A DNA stretch of 64,000 nt from Rhodomicrobium vannielii ATCC 17100. GTDB taxonomy: Bacteria > Pseudomonadota > Alphaproteobacteria > Rhizobiales > Rhodomicrobiaceae. The position numbers were made by a program, and so were the translations under genes. The stretch covers positions 186,001 through 250,000 of the forward strand of contig NC_014664.1 of assembly GCF_000166055.1 (NCBI RefSeq). Reading direction: 5' to 3'. Under the pieces are notes generated by a model. That model saw only the letters and a program-made list of their open reading frames with translations, ran no database searches and was not told the DNA's origin. Below, piece by piece: positions 1-7,896 of this stretch (its first letter is position 1; each line of letters opens with the position of its first letter).

Positions 1-1
1 C

Positions 2-430
2 ATCCGGTCGGGTGGCGTCGGCGGGCGGACCTATGACGCGGCGCGCGCTCTTGCCGCCGAAGTCGCGCCGGGCGCGCCGTGTCTGCTCGAAGTCGACGCG
101 CCCCGCCTTGGCGCGCCCGACACCGACGATGCGTGGAGGCGCTTGCGGTTTTACCAAAGGTTCGGCTGCCGTAGGGTTGAGGGCCACACCTATGTGCTGC
201 CGTTCGGCCTGCCCGGGGAGGTACCGCCAATGTGGCTGCTGGTCGACGGGCTTAAGGGGCAGGAATCGGTGTCAGCCGACACGGTGGCCGCCTGGCTGCG
301 CGGGATTTACACAGGCGTATACGCACAAGCTGCGGACCATCAGCTGATCACTGCGATGATGCAGCCGCTGGAAGGCAAGGGGACGGTTAGATTGAGGGCG
401 CTTGATGCGTCGCCGTCTTCCGGCGCTTAA
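2..430 (+). CDS. GNAT-like acetyltransferase, 3' part only
   Basis: This frame is open from the window edge, so the start lies outside. The visible 142 residues contain RFYQRFGCRRVEGHTYVLP, a pattern typical of the last strands of a GCN5-related N-acetyltransferase (a tyrosine in FYxxxG followed by a repeated Arg-Val-Glu strand). It would transfer an acetyl group from acetyl-CoA to an unknown substrate in the cytoplasm. Its stop codon overlaps the stop of crtZ on the other strand by four bases, so the two genes converge. The family call rests on the C-terminal half only; the acetyl-CoA binding loop is not in the window. Confidence 0.6.
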   Translation: MRSGGVGGRTYDAARALAAEVAPGAPCLLEVDAPRLGAPDTDDAWRRLRFYQRFGCRRVEGHTYVLPFGLPGEVPPMWLLVDGLKGQESVSADTVAAWLRGIYTGVYAQAADHQLITAMMQPLEGKGTVRLRALDASPSSGA

Positions 431-969
431 TGCAGCGTCTCGCCGTTCGGCGTGAAGCGCTTCGCGTCCAGCTTGTTGCGCTGGGCCGCGCGCAGCGGCG
501 CGAGTTCCTGAAGCTTCTTCTTGAGGCGGTCCGGCGATGGCGGGAAGACGAACCCGAACGACACGCAACCGGCTTTGCCATCCACGGCATGATGCAGCCG
601 ATGCGCTTGATAAAGGCGGCGGAGATAACCGCTTTTCGGATGGATGTTCACGCCGAGGCGGTGATGCACCAGCACGTCATGCGCGAGGAAATAGACGAAG
701 CCATAAGCCGTGACACCTGCGCCGACGACCCAAGCCCATGTCGGGCCGCCGAACTGCACGCCCCACGCGATCAACGCAATGGCGATGCCGGCGAAGAAGA
801 TGCCGAACGCGTCGTTAAGCTCCCACGCGCCGGTTCTCGGCTCGTGATGACTTTTATGCAGCACCCAGAGGAAGCCGTGCATGACGTATTTGTGGAGGAA
901 CCATGCGGTGCCCTCCATGAAGAAGAAAACGGCGAAGAACAATGCGATGTAAAGTAGCCAGTCGCTCAT
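427..969 (-). CDS. crtZ: Beta-carotene hydroxylase CrtZ
   Basis: This 180-residue membrane protein belongs to the di-iron fatty acid hydroxylase superfamily. The histidine boxes of CrtZ are present: HKYVMH (26-31), HKSHH (38-42), HDVLVHHR (97-104) and HRLHH (123-127). The enzyme adds 3-hydroxyl groups to the rings of beta-carotene to give zeaxanthin. Hydrophobic stretches at 5-18 and about 55-95 fit the membrane helices, and the length matches the short bacterial CrtZ form. It lies 23 bases downstream of crtE on the same strand and is probably cotranscribed with it. It is unusual in a phototroph whose other crt genes (crtC, crtD, crtF) make acyclic carotenoids; no lycopene cyclase is seen in the window. 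Confidence 0.9.
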   Translation of the reverse strand: MSDWLLYIALFFAVFFFMEGTAWFLHKYVMHGFLWVLHKSHHEPRTGAWELNDAFGIFFAGIAIALIAWGVQFGGPTWAWVVGAGVTAYGFVYFLAHDVLVHHRLGVNIHPKSGYLRRLYQAHRLHHAVDGKAGCVSFGFVFPPSPDRLKKKLQELAPLRAAQRNKLDAKRFTPNGETLH

Positions 970-992
970 CGATCCTCTGCCGTTGTTCGATC

Positions 993-1919
993 CTATGCGC
1001 TGACGACGAGCTTCCCTCGAAACTCCGGCATCAGCTCGGAAAATGCTTCTGCTAGCCGCGAGGCGAACGCCGTGAACAGACGCCCGTCGCTTCCGGCTGC
1101 CTGAGCCGCTGCAACCGCCGCGCCCACGCCGCCTTCGATCTTGGTGCGGCCGATTTCCGCCGCTTCCGTCACGCCGAGCAGGCTCGGGAAGGTGGTGCGC
1201 CCGGAATCCTTGGACGTGTCCTTGCCTGCGCGGTCGCTCGTCGCATGCGCGTCGAGCACGTCATCTAAGATTTGGAATCCTACGCCGAGATCAAGACCGA
1301 ATTTGCGCATTGCGGGGCGCGCGGCTTGATTATTCGCAACTATCGCACCGCATTCGGCTGCGGCGGCGAAAAGAGCGCCGGTTTTCTGCGCATACATGGT
1401 TTCGAGCTGCGCTTCGTTCATGGTCGCGCGGTAGTCCGCGAGGTCGTCATGCTGGCCGCGCACCAGCCCTTCGAGGCCGACGGACCATTCGAGCACGCCA
1501 ACGGCTTCGGCGCGCTGGTCGGCCGAAAGCTTTGCCGAGGCGGCGGCGACGCCATAGGCGCGGTTCATGAGGCCGATCGAGGCGAGAATCGCCGTCGCCT
1601 CACCGAAGACGCGGTGATTGGAGGGGATGCCGCGCCGGGTGGCTGCGTTGTCCATGCAGGGCAAATCGTCGAGGATCAGCGAGGAGGTGTGGATCATCTC
1701 GACCGCGCAGGCGAGGTCGAGCGCATCGCTTTCACGACCGCCAAGTTCGCGGGCGGCAACGAGCGTCAGCACGGCGCGGACACGTTTGGCGGGGGCGAGA
1801 AGGCTGTGCCGCAGCGAACCCTGCAATGGATCGAGTGGCCCGTCCAACCGAACCAGTTCCGCAAGCCGCGACTCGATTTTCGCCCGCAGCATCATGTAAA
1901 CGTCTAGCTGGCCGCCCAT
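993..1919 (-). CDS. crtE: Geranylgeranyl diphosphate synthase CrtE
   Basis: This is a 308-residue trans-isoprenyl diphosphate synthase. The first aspartate-rich motif is DDLPCMD (84-90), the second is DDVLD (219-223), and both bind the magnesium-diphosphate of the allylic substrate; the RGQHDDL segment (154-160) and GKD (232-234) also fit the family. It condenses isopentenyl diphosphate to the C20 unit used for carotenoids and the phytyl or geranylgeranyl tail of bacteriochlorophyll. The GGPP chain length is inferred from the crt neighbours, not read from the sequence. It is divergent from the DUF1330-crtI unit, and the shared intergenic region carries a PpsR-type site. Confidence 0.9.
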   Translation of the reverse strand: MGGQLDVYMMLRAKIESRLAELVRLDGPLDPLQGSLRHSLLAPAKRVRAVLTLVAARELGGRESDALDLACAVEMIHTSSLILDDLPCMDNAATRRGIPSNHRVFGEATAILASIGLMNRAYGVAAASAKLSADQRAEAVGVLEWSVGLEGLVRGQHDDLADYRATMNEAQLETMYAQKTGALFAAAAECGAIVANNQAARPAMRKFGLDLGVGFQILDDVLDAHATSDRAGKDTSKDSGRTTFPSLLGVTEAAEIGRTKIEGGVGAAVAAAQAAGSDGRLFTAFASRLAEAFSELMPEFRGKLVVSA

Positions 1920-2043
1920 GTAAGATTCCCGTAGTGGTAACTTGACGATGGCTTGATGTTGGCCTCTATCTGTCCGATGCCCGTTGAAAGACTACGTAAA
2001 AACAGCTTGGCCATCAAAACGGTATGGCCTATGAGCCTTGGCT

Positions 2044-2061
2044 TGTAAACTGAACTTTACA
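2044..2061. promoter_or_regulatory. PpsR/CrtJ-type palindrome in crtE / DUF1330-crtI intergenic region
   Basis: The sequence TGTAAACTGAACTTTACA fits TGT-N12-ACA, the operator of the redox- and light-responsive repressor PpsR (CrtJ), and also has the TGTAA and TTTACA arms of the extended site. It sits 44 bases before the ATG of the DUF1330 gene and 125 bases from crtE, so it could control both directions. TGT-N12-ACA alone occurs by chance about once per 4 kb; position and extended match are the reason for the call. Confidence 0.65.
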
Positions 2062-2104
2062 CACTGCGGCATTCGGGGCCAAGGTGTTCGGGGAGGTTGA
2101 CACC

Positions 2105-2398
2105 ATGCCGAAAGCTTACTGGATCGCCCGCGTCGATGTAAAAGATGCCGACGCGTACAAGGCTTATGTCACGGGCGCGGCTGACGCTTTCAAAGCTCAC
2201 GGTGCGCGCTTCCTCGCCAGGGGAGGACGCTTTACCGCAGCGGAGGGCACCGGCCGCGCGCGTAATGTCGTCATCGAATTTCCGTCCTTCGAGGCGGCGG
2301 TGGATTGCTACAACTCGCTGGAATATCAGGCCGCCCGCGCACATCGCGCCGGTTTTTCCGAGGGCGAGATCGTCATCGTCGAAGGCGTCGAACCGTAA
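2105..2398 (+). CDS. DUF1330 family protein
   Basis: This is a 97-residue protein of the DUF1330 family, a ferredoxin-like alpha/beta barrel fold resembling ABM and EthD domains. It begins MPKAYWIARVDVKDADAY, and the segments GGRF and VVIEFPSFEAA are typical. An upstream GTG at 2084 is in frame, but the GGGGAGG sequence at about 2090-2095 is placed correctly for the ATG at 2105. It lies 19 bases before crtI and is likely in the same transcript. No catalytic role is established for the family; a link to carotenoid or stress metabolism is only suggested by position. Confidence 0.8.
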   Translation: MPKAYWIARVDVKDADAYKAYVTGAADAFKAHGARFLARGGRFTAAEGTGRARNVVIEFPSFEAAVDCYNSLEYQAARAHRAGFSEGEIVIVEGVEP

Positions 2399-2417
2399 GA
2401 CCATATAGGGAAAAGCC

Positions 2418-3950
2418 ATGGATCAGATCGTCGCGAACACTGAAGCGCCTGCACGCTCACGCGCTGGAAGCGCCGAAACCGCTCTCGTCGTCGGCGCAGG
2501 ATTCGGCGGCATCGCGGCGGCGCTCCGTCTCGCGGCCAAGGGCTATCGCGTGACGCTGATCGACCGTGGTCGCATGCTCGGCGGGCGCGCGCAGGTGTTC
2601 GAAAAGGACGGTTTCAAGCACGACGCCGGGCCCACGGTGATTACCGCGCCGTTCCTCATCGAGGAGCTGTTCGATCTGTTCGGCAAGAAGAGCGAAGACT
2701 ACCTCACGCTTAAGCCGCTTACGCCGTGGTATCGCTTCTTCTTTGATGAGGACGGCTCCACGTTCGATTACGGCGGCACGCTCGAAGAGACGCTCGCCGC
2801 GATGAACCGCATCGATCCGCGCGACGGCGACGGCTATCTGCGCATGCTGGAACACTCGAAGCAGCTCTTCGACGCGGGCTTCACAAACCTCGCGGACCAG
2901 CCGTTCCACAATCCGTTTACGATGGTTGGCCAGATCCCGCGCCTCGTCCAGCTCGGCAGCTACCGCACGATCTGGGATTTCGTGACGAAATATTTCCACA
3001 GCCCGAAGCTTCAGCAGGCGCTATCGATTCAGCCGCTGCTGGTTGGCGGTAGCCCGTTCAACACGACGAGCATTTACGGCCTGATCCACTATCTCGAACG
3101 CAAATGGGGCGTGTTCTACGCCGAAGGCGGCACGGGCGCGATCGTGTCAGCGTTGGGCAAGCTCATGGAAGAAGAGGGCGTCGACATTCGCCTCGGCGAG
3201 ACGGTGTCTTCGGTCGTGATCGAGAACGGGACCGCGAAGGGCGTGCGCCTCAAGGACGGCGAGACGGTCTCCGCCGATATCGTGGTGTCGGACGTGGACC
3301 CGATGCATCTCTTCGGCGACATGATTCCCGACAGCGAAATCGGCCTGTCCGCGAAGCTCAAACGCAAGACGGCGCGGCTGTCGATGGGGCTTTTCGTTCT
3401 TTATTTCGGCACGGACCGTCAATATCCGGACGTCCAGCGGCACACCATCTGGCTCGGCAAGCGCTACAGGGGCCTGCTCGACGACATCTTCAACAAGAAG
3501 GTGCTTGCGGACGACTTCTCGCTTTACGTGCACCGTCCGACCGCGACCGACCCGACCTTTGCGCCGGAAGGCTGCGATGCGTTCTATGCGCTGTGTCCGG
3601 TGCCGAACCTCAAGGGCAACATCGACTGGAGCGTTGAGGGGCCGAAACTGCGCGATCGCATCGTAGCGGGCCTCGAACGCACGATCCTGCCGGGCCTGTC
3701 CGAGACGATCCGCGCCGAGATGGTCATGACGCCGCCCGACTTCAAGCACGGCTATCTCAGCCATGAGGGCGCGGGCTTCTCGCTCGCGCCGCACTTTACG
3801 CAGTCTGCTTATTTCCGCTTCCACAACAAGGCGGAAGGGATCAAGAACCTGTTCCTAACGGGCGCAGGCACGCATCCGGGCGCGGGTATTCCAGGCGTGA
3901 TCTGCTCGGCAAAGGTGATCGACAAGCTCATTCCGCACGCGCGGTCATAG
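2418..3950 (+). CDS. crtI: Phytoene desaturase CrtI
   Basis: This 510-residue FAD-dependent enzyme removes hydrogen from phytoene in several steps to give neurosporene or lycopene at the membrane. The dinucleotide-binding motif GAGFGG is at residues 26-31, followed by the family segment DAGPTVITAP, and the C-terminal FAD motif FLTGAGTHPGAGIPGV is intact. Length and both ends match bacterial CrtI. A GGGAAAAGCC stretch before the ATG can serve as ribosome site. No crtB (phytoene synthase) follows, unlike the usual crtIB pair, so phytoene synthase must be encoded elsewhere. Whether three or four desaturations are made cannot be read from the sequence; the crtC/crtD/crtF genes elsewhere in the window suggest four (lycopene). 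Confidence 0.95.
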   Translation: MDQIVANTEAPARSRAGSAETALVVGAGFGGIAAALRLAAKGYRVTLIDRGRMLGGRAQVFEKDGFKHDAGPTVITAPFLIEELFDLFGKKSEDYLTLKPLTPWYRFFFDEDGSTFDYGGTLEETLAAMNRIDPRDGDGYLRMLEHSKQLFDAGFTNLADQPFHNPFTMVGQIPRLVQLGSYRTIWDFVTKYFHSPKLQQALSIQPLLVGGSPFNTTSIYGLIHYLERKWGVFYAEGGTGAIVSALGKLMEEEGVDIRLGETVSSVVIENGTAKGVRLKDGETVSADIVVSDVDPMHLFGDMIPDSEIGLSAKLKRKTARLSMGLFVLYFGTDRQYPDVQRHTIWLGKRYRGLLDDIFNKKVLADDFSLYVHRPTATDPTFAPEGCDAFYALCPVPNLKGNIDWSVEGPKLRDRIVAGLERTILPGLSETIRAEMVMTPPDFKHGYLSHEGAGFSLAPHFTQSAYFRFHNKAEGIKNLFLTGAGTHPGAGIPGVICSAKVIDKLIPHARS

Positions 3951-4294
3951 AGCGTTTTTGAGCGAAACAGGGCGTCGCTTTTGATGGAATCGAGAGCGAC
4001 GCGCCGGTGATCGCGGCGCAAAACTGGCGTTCGGTTTTGCGGTTTACGCCCAATCGCCAGCGTCTTGAACGGCGGCAGTTCGCCGATATGGTCCGCATGC
4101 GCCCGGTCGACGTAACGCGGCGACTGCACGCGTTGACGCGATGCGACCTCACGCGCGAACGCGGGTCTTCCCGACATGGGAAAACCCGCCTGTTCCTGTT
4201 CGTCTCCAAGGAAAACCGCCGTCTTTGCCGCGCCCTCAAAATCTGGCGAGCCCCTCTTCTCAGCGTCAAATTGCTCCAGATTCAACGAAGCGAT
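3951..4294. other. Intergenic region between crtI and the secreted Ala/Lys/Pro protein
   Basis: No convincing gene is seen here. Short open frames on both strands lack a ribosome site and family resemblance. It contains a palindromic repeat core at 4018-4040 and is likely the 3' spacer of two convergent genes. Confidence 0.6.
4018..4040. repeat. Palindromic repeat core
   Basis: GCAAAAC at 4018-4024 and GTTTTGC at 4034-4040 form a perfect inverted repeat with a 9-base loop. The text GCAAAACTGGCGTTC resembles GCAAAACCGGCGTCC at about 16006-16020, which suggests two members of one dispersed palindromic family. Confidence 0.5.
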
Positions 4295-5008
4295 TTAGAC
4301 GGAGCCTGCCGCCGTAGCTGGTTGCGCGGCGTTCGAAGCGTGATGTGTCTTGTATTTGCGGTGATTGTGCTTGCGGTGATGACGCTTGTGCGAGCGATGA
4401 AGATGGCGATGCTTGCGGTGGAGGCGCTTTGCGTGGTGTTTGCCATAGCGCTTGGCCGACTTCTTCTTGACCGTGGCCTTCTTCGCGACGGCGGGCTTCG
4501 CGGCGGCTGCGCTCGTGGGTGCGGGCCTCGCATCCTTGGCCTCAGCGGCGGCAGGCTTTGCGACGGTGTTCACGGTCGCGACCGGTTTCTTGTCCTCGGC
4601 CTTCGCCGCCGCCTTCACCTCATGCTGCTTATCGGCAGGTTTCACCGCAGACTTCGCATCGGGCTGCTTGGCGGATGTCGCAGTTTTCGTCTCGACGGGC
4701 TTTGCGACGGTGTTCGCGGTCGCCGCCGCCTTCTTGTCCTCGGCCTTAGTCGCGGCGGGAGCGGCTTTCGCAGGCTCTGCCTTTTCAGAAACAGCGGGCT
4801 TCACGGCGGCGGCGGGCGTCGTAACCGCCTTCGCGGGAGCGGTCTTTTCGGCCTGCGCTAGCTTCGCTGGCTGTGTCTGCGAAGCGTCGCCGTTCTGCGC
4901 CGCGCTTACCTCATCCGGCTTCGGTTTGGATGGATCGGCGGAATAGCTCACGCTCGCGATCATGGCAAAAGCAGCGATACCAACTGGTACAAAAAACAAC
5001 TTTTTCAT
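4295..5008 (-). CDS. Secreted Ala/Lys/Pro-rich protein with basic His/Arg/Lys tail
   Basis: The 237-residue product starts MKKLFFVPVGIAAFAMI, a clear signal peptide with a probable cleavage after SYSADPS. The mature part is low complexity: Ala, Lys, Pro and Glu with repeated modules such as KAEDKKxxATxNTVAKP (two copies), then a very basic tail rich in KHH, HRK and HKR. The frame remains open 51 codons upstream, but the ATG at 5008 starts the signal peptide and is preferred. I recognise no family. The composition suggests an extended periplasmic or wall-associated polyanion- or metal-binding protein, which is inference. It is the first of several secreted low-complexity proteins in a row. Confidence 0.7.
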   Translation of the reverse strand: MKKLFFVPVGIAAFAMIASVSYSADPSKPKPDEVSAAQNGDASQTQPAKLAQAEKTAPAKAVTTPAAAVKPAVSEKAEPAKAAPAATKAEDKKAAATANTVAKPVETKTATSAKQPDAKSAVKPADKQHEVKAAAKAEDKKPVATVNTVAKPAAAEAKDARPAPTSAAAAKPAVAKKATVKKKSAKRYGKHHAKRLHRKHRHLHRSHKRHHRKHNHRKYKTHHASNAAQPATAAGSV

Positions 5009-5222
5009 CGAGCCACCGGAATTGAGTTGCGAAACGGCGTCCGTCGCAGGAAACGCGGCGGACGCCGGCCTGTCAGCCACCGGGTGCGCTTCTCCCTCCC
5101 CCCGGACAGGAGTGCGCTCCCAGCTTGGCCTTGAGCTAAAAAGAAAATTTGCGCAGCCCACAAGCCTCGACTATCAACGCGGTTGGCTTTTGCACATGCG
5201 AATGGGACAGGACGGAAAAGGC

Positions 5223-5438
5223 ATGAACCCGCGATTGAGAAAACTGATCGGCGTGATTGTTTTTGTTTTCGGATCCGTCTTCTATTTCCTGTTCACCATC
5301 TCCATCGCGCTCGCACGCCTACCCGGCACGGAGCTTTGGCGGCACCTGCTGTTCTATCTCGTGATTACGGTGATCTGGGTCGTGTGGGCGGGCATCCTTA
5401 TCAGGTGGATGTTGAAGCCGCGCCCCGGCGAGGTCTGA
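5223..5438 (+). CDS. DUF2842 family membrane protein
   Basis: This 71-residue protein matches DUF2842, a small two-helix inner-membrane family of alphaproteobacteria. It begins MNPRLRKLIGVIVFVFGSVF, a basic start followed by the first helix; the second helix is LLFYLVITVIWVVWAGILIRW. The frame is open farther upstream, but the ATG at 5223 aligns with the family start. No function is established. It is flanked by secreted-protein genes on the other strand and ends at a shared hairpin. Confidence 0.85.
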   Translation: MNPRLRKLIGVIVFVFGSVFYFLFTISIALARLPGTELWRHLLFYLVITVIWVVWAGILIRWMLKPRPGEV

Positions 5439-5446
5439 GAAGCAAA

Positions 5447-5467
5447 AGGGCCGCGTTGAGCGGCCCT
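5447..5467. terminator. Bidirectional hairpin terminator
   Basis: AGGGCCGC (5447-5454) and GCGGCCCT (5460-5467) form an 8-bp perfect stem with a 5-base loop between the convergent DUF2842 gene and the Gly-rich protein gene. An A-run on the left (AGCAAAA) makes it a plausible terminator for the leftward gene, with a weaker T-rich flank on the right. Confidence 0.6.
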
Positions 5468-5479
5468 CTTCGATTTGCG

Positions 5480-6121
5480 TCAGTAGCAGAAATTCGTGGC
5501 GTAGTTCGTGCAATAGGCGGGGCCGTAACCGTCGTTGATGCAGCTCCAGTAGCAGCTGTCATACGTGCTGTAGATGCCATACCCGATCAACGGCGCGCCA
5601 TACCAATACCAGCGCCCATTACGCCAGTAGCGGCGACGGTGATTTCCCCAGCCCCCCGCGCGATACGGATGTTTGCCGCCCGCAAATGGGCGCTTGCCCC
5701 CGTAATACGGCTTTCCGAAACCCGGCTGGCCCCCGAAGCCGTACGGCCTGGCGTGCGGCACGCCGGAGAAATTTCGCTGTCCGTGGGGTTTGAAGCCGCC
5801 GGGATGGCCACCGAAGGCCCTGCCGGACGGTGCCGCCCTGAACATCGGCGCGGAGCCGCCGTGCGACCGAAATCCACCGCCGAAATGCCCCCCGCGAAAG
5901 CCTCCGCCTCCGCCGAAGTGGCCGCGAAAGCCGCCGCCGCCCCCGCCGAAGTTACCGCCGCCGCCTCCACCGCGTCCATGTCCTGCAATCAGGGTGAACG
6001 TGCTCACTCCGTTCTTCGAGATCGCTTTTTGTGCGCCGGCGTCGATCATTGCGGCGGAAGCGGTGCCCGCGCATAGACCAATGGCGGCGATCACCGCGAT
6101 CATAGTTCCTTTCAACGTCAT
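5480..6121 (-). CDS. Secreted Gly/His-rich protein, paralogue A
   Basis: The 213-residue product has a signal peptide (MTLKGTMIAVIAAIGLCAG, likely cleaved after SASAA), a central Gly/Phe/His-rich region with GGGFRGHFGGG-like repeats, and an aromatic, cysteine-containing C-terminal segment. That end (WYWYGAPLIGYGIY, then a four-cysteine stretch ending GYGPAYC and FCY) is closely matched by the next leftward gene at 6380-7093, so the two are paralogues that share a compact C-terminal domain and differ in the repeat region. I do not know the function. The layout suggests an exported, disulphide-stapled structural or surface protein. Confidence 0.75.
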   Translation of the reverse strand: MTLKGTMIAVIAAIGLCAGTASAAMIDAGAQKAISKNGVSTFTLIAGHGRGGGGGGNFGGGGGGFRGHFGGGGGFRGGHFGGGFRSHGGSAPMFRAAPSGRAFGGHPGGFKPHGQRNFSGVPHARPYGFGGQPGFGKPYYGGKRPFAGGKHPYRAGGWGNHRRRYWRNGRWYWYGAPLIGYGIYSTYDSCYWSCINDGYGPAYCTNYATNFCY

Positions 6122-6286
6122 GGCAGTCCCTCTTTTGTGCCCGGAGATGCCTCAATCGGGGCGAAAAAGCGCGCGGCAAACCCGTCTCGCCGCAGCTCAA
6201 CAAGATAGAGTATAATCGCGGAAAGCAGCGATCATAAAGACATTCTGTCAAAAATTGTAACTTGTGGCGAAGTGTGCCGCGTTCGC

Positions 6287-6315
6287 AAAAAAAAAGGCCG
6301 CCAGTTACGGCGGCC
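6287..6315 (-). terminator. Intrinsic terminator of the second Gly-rich gene
   Basis: On the minus strand GGCCGCC and GGCGGCC (7-bp stem, 6-base loop; 6296-6302 and 6309-6315) are followed by a run of nine T. It lies 65 bases after the stop of the 6380-7093 gene. Confidence 0.85.
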
Positions 6316-6379
6316 CTTTCTCAAGATTTGCTTTTATCGGCTTCGACAGCGTGTTCTTTTCGACTCGAAAACTCCGACG

Positions 6380-7093
6380 TCAGTAACAAAAATCGGACGC
6401 GTAGGTCGAGCAATAGGCCGGGCCATATCCGGCGGCGAGACAGTTGTTGTAGCAACTGCTGCCATAGCCGTAGACGCCAAGTCCGACCAGCGGCGCGCCA
6501 TACCAGATCCAGCGGCCGCCCCGCCAATATCCGCCGCGCCGTCCGTAGTTGCGGCTGTAACGCGGACCGGGGCCAGCCCAACGGGGACCGCCACCATAGC
6601 GCGGGCCAGCGAACCCCGGGCCGCGCATGGCCGGTCCTCGACCGGGTCCACCGTAGCGCGGGCCAGCGAACCCCGGACCTCGCATGGCTGGTCCTCGACC
6701 GGGTCCACCGTAGCGCGGGCCACCGACTCCCGGTCCGCTGAACCGGGGGCCGCCGCCCATTCCGCCGCCTCGAAACGCGGAGCCTCCGCCGAAGCCGGGG
6801 CCTCCACCGGGACGTATGCCTGGTCCGCCCCCAAAGCCGCCGCCACCGCCGCGGAAACCGCCGCCGCCCATGCCCGGTCCTCCGCCGAAGCCGCCGCCGC
6901 CGCCGCGAAAGCCGCCGCCTCCCATGCCGCCGCCGCCTCCGCGGCCTCCCTCGCCTCTGACGAGGGTTGCGACATCCGCGACGCTGGCCGTGGTCGCCGA
7001 GACGCCCGAGCCCGGGGTGGCCGCGAACGCCGGTGCGGCCACGGCTGCCAATCCGAGCAGGACACCTGTGAAAATCGATCCTCTGATACGCAT
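6380..7093 (-). CDS. Secreted Gly-rich protein, paralogue B
   Basis: This 237-residue product has a signal peptide (MRIRGSIFTGVLLGLAAVA, cleavage near AFAATP), a long GGGGF/GGGPG/GPRYGGPGRGP repeat region, and the C-terminal segment WIWYGAPLVGLGVYG with four or more cysteines ending GYGPAYC and FCY. That end matches paralogue A at 5480-6121 almost residue for residue in its fixed positions. A 19-residue unit is tandemly duplicated (57-bp repeats at 6599-6712). Upstream in-frame codons to 7147 lack signal-peptide character, so the ATG at 7093 is chosen. It ends at a good intrinsic terminator. Function unknown. Confidence 0.75.
   Translation of the reverse strand: MRIRGSIFTGVLLGLAAVAAPAFAATPGSGVSATTASVADVATLVRGEGGRGGGGGMGGGGFRGGGGGFGGGPGMGGGGFRGGGGGFGGGPGIRPGGGPGFGGGSAFRGGGMGGGPRFSGPGVGGPRYGGPGRGPAMRGPGFAGPRYGGPGRGPAMRGPGFAGPRYGGGPRWAGPGPRYSRNYGRRGGYWRGGRWIWYGAPLVGLGVYGYGSSCYNNCLAAGYGPAYCSTYASDFCY
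6599..6712. repeat. 57-bp tandem duplication inside the Gly-rich gene
   Basis: Positions 6599-6655 and 6656-6712 are near-identical 57-base units with only a few differences (for example GGGCCG against GGACCT). The period is 19 codons, so the duplication keeps frame and lengthens the repeat region of the encoded protein. Confidence 0.8.
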
Positions 7094-7468
7094 GACAAAC
7101 CCGCTCCCTTGACTGTGGCCGTATGTTCGACTGTCGGGCGAAACCACGGGACATCCGTCCGTTCCCGATGCCCGCGCCGGAGCTTTTCCGGGCGTCTCGC
7201 CGAAAATATCCTTGTTACCGATTGGGTTTCATTAAAGTTACGAGTGCATAAATAAATAACTCATCGTTTAGGCCGAGTATTGCGTGACGAAATATTTTAT
7301 GAAATAGCGCATAAAATATATAATAGTAAAAAACATCGAGCGCGACGCTATATATTAATCCGGATACTGTGGTTGTATTGTGCAGCTTAATAGAACCGTT
7401 ATCCGCTAAGCCATAGGATGAAGTGCAGCCTTGACGCTGCGTGTACGTGTAATCCTGTTGAGGATAAG
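7094..7468. promoter_or_regulatory. AT-rich divergent promoter region
   Basis: About 375 bases separate the divergent Gly-rich (left) and Cys-rich (right) genes. The stretch 7200-7400 is clearly AT-rich against the rest of the window (runs such as AAATATTTTATG, ATAAAATATATAATAG and CTATATATTAATC). No gene is seen. It probably holds both promoters and may be a target for a DNA-bending or xenogeneic-silencing protein; no defined operator is recognised. Confidence 0.45.
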
Positions 7469-7738
7469 ATGAAGAAACTTGTCGTTGCTATCGCCGCCCT
7501 TACGGCCGCGACTCTCGCTTCCGGCAGTGCTTCCGCGCTCCCGCTCGCAACCACCGGCGTCGACGCCTCTGCTTCCAGCGCCATCGTGAAAGTTGGCTGC
7601 TACAAGAGGCGCGTCGTCACGACCACAAGCTGCTGTACGACCACCACGACCTACGTCAAGGTTGTGAACCCGTGTGGCTGCGGCTGTGGCTGCGGCGGCA
7701 ACAGCGGCCTGTTCGGCGTCGGCTTCCTCTTCTTCTAG
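7469..7738 (+). CDS. Small secreted Cys-rich protein
   Basis: The 89-residue product has a signal peptide (MKKLVVAIAALTAATLASG, cleavage near SASALP). The mature part of about 65 residues has a SCCTTTTTY segment and the alternating motif CGCGCGCGG, ending in GLFGVGFLFF. The ATG at 7469 is chosen because TTGAGGAT lies 8-10 bases before it and it begins the signal peptide. No family is recognised. Regular cysteine spacing suggests metal binding or disulphide cross-linking outside the cytoplasm. It is followed by a hairpin at 7752-7769. Confidence 0.7.
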   Translation: MKKLVVAIAALTAATLASGSASALPLATTGVDASASSAIVKVGCYKRRVVTTTSCCTTTTTYVKVVNPCGCGCGCGGNSGLFGVGFLFF

Positions 7739-7751
7739 CCGATACAAAAAG

Positions 7752-7769
7752 GGGAGGCGCGAGCCTCCC
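7752..7769 (+). terminator. Hairpin after the Cys-rich gene
   Basis: GGGAGGC and GCCTCCC form a perfect 7-bp stem with a GCGA tetraloop, 13 bases after the stop codon. There is no clear T-run, so termination is likely but not certain. Confidence 0.5.
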
Positions 7770-7896
7770 TGTCCATTGCCATTGTCCATTGCCACGTAGC
7801 CTGCGCGCCGCCGCCATATCTCCTTCGAGACCATGGATCGGCGTGCAATTTTGCCGATCTGGCTTTAAAGCACACCGCCAATCAGGATCGAACGCC

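Noticed and set aside
4007-4861. Plus-strand frame opposite the Ala/Lys/Pro secreted protein
   Set aside because: Arg/Leu/Gly low complexity typical of an antisense frame; the minus strand has a signal peptide.
6599-6712. Possible CRISPR or array-like repeats
   Set aside because: Two adjacent 57-base units without spacers, in frame inside a protein gene.
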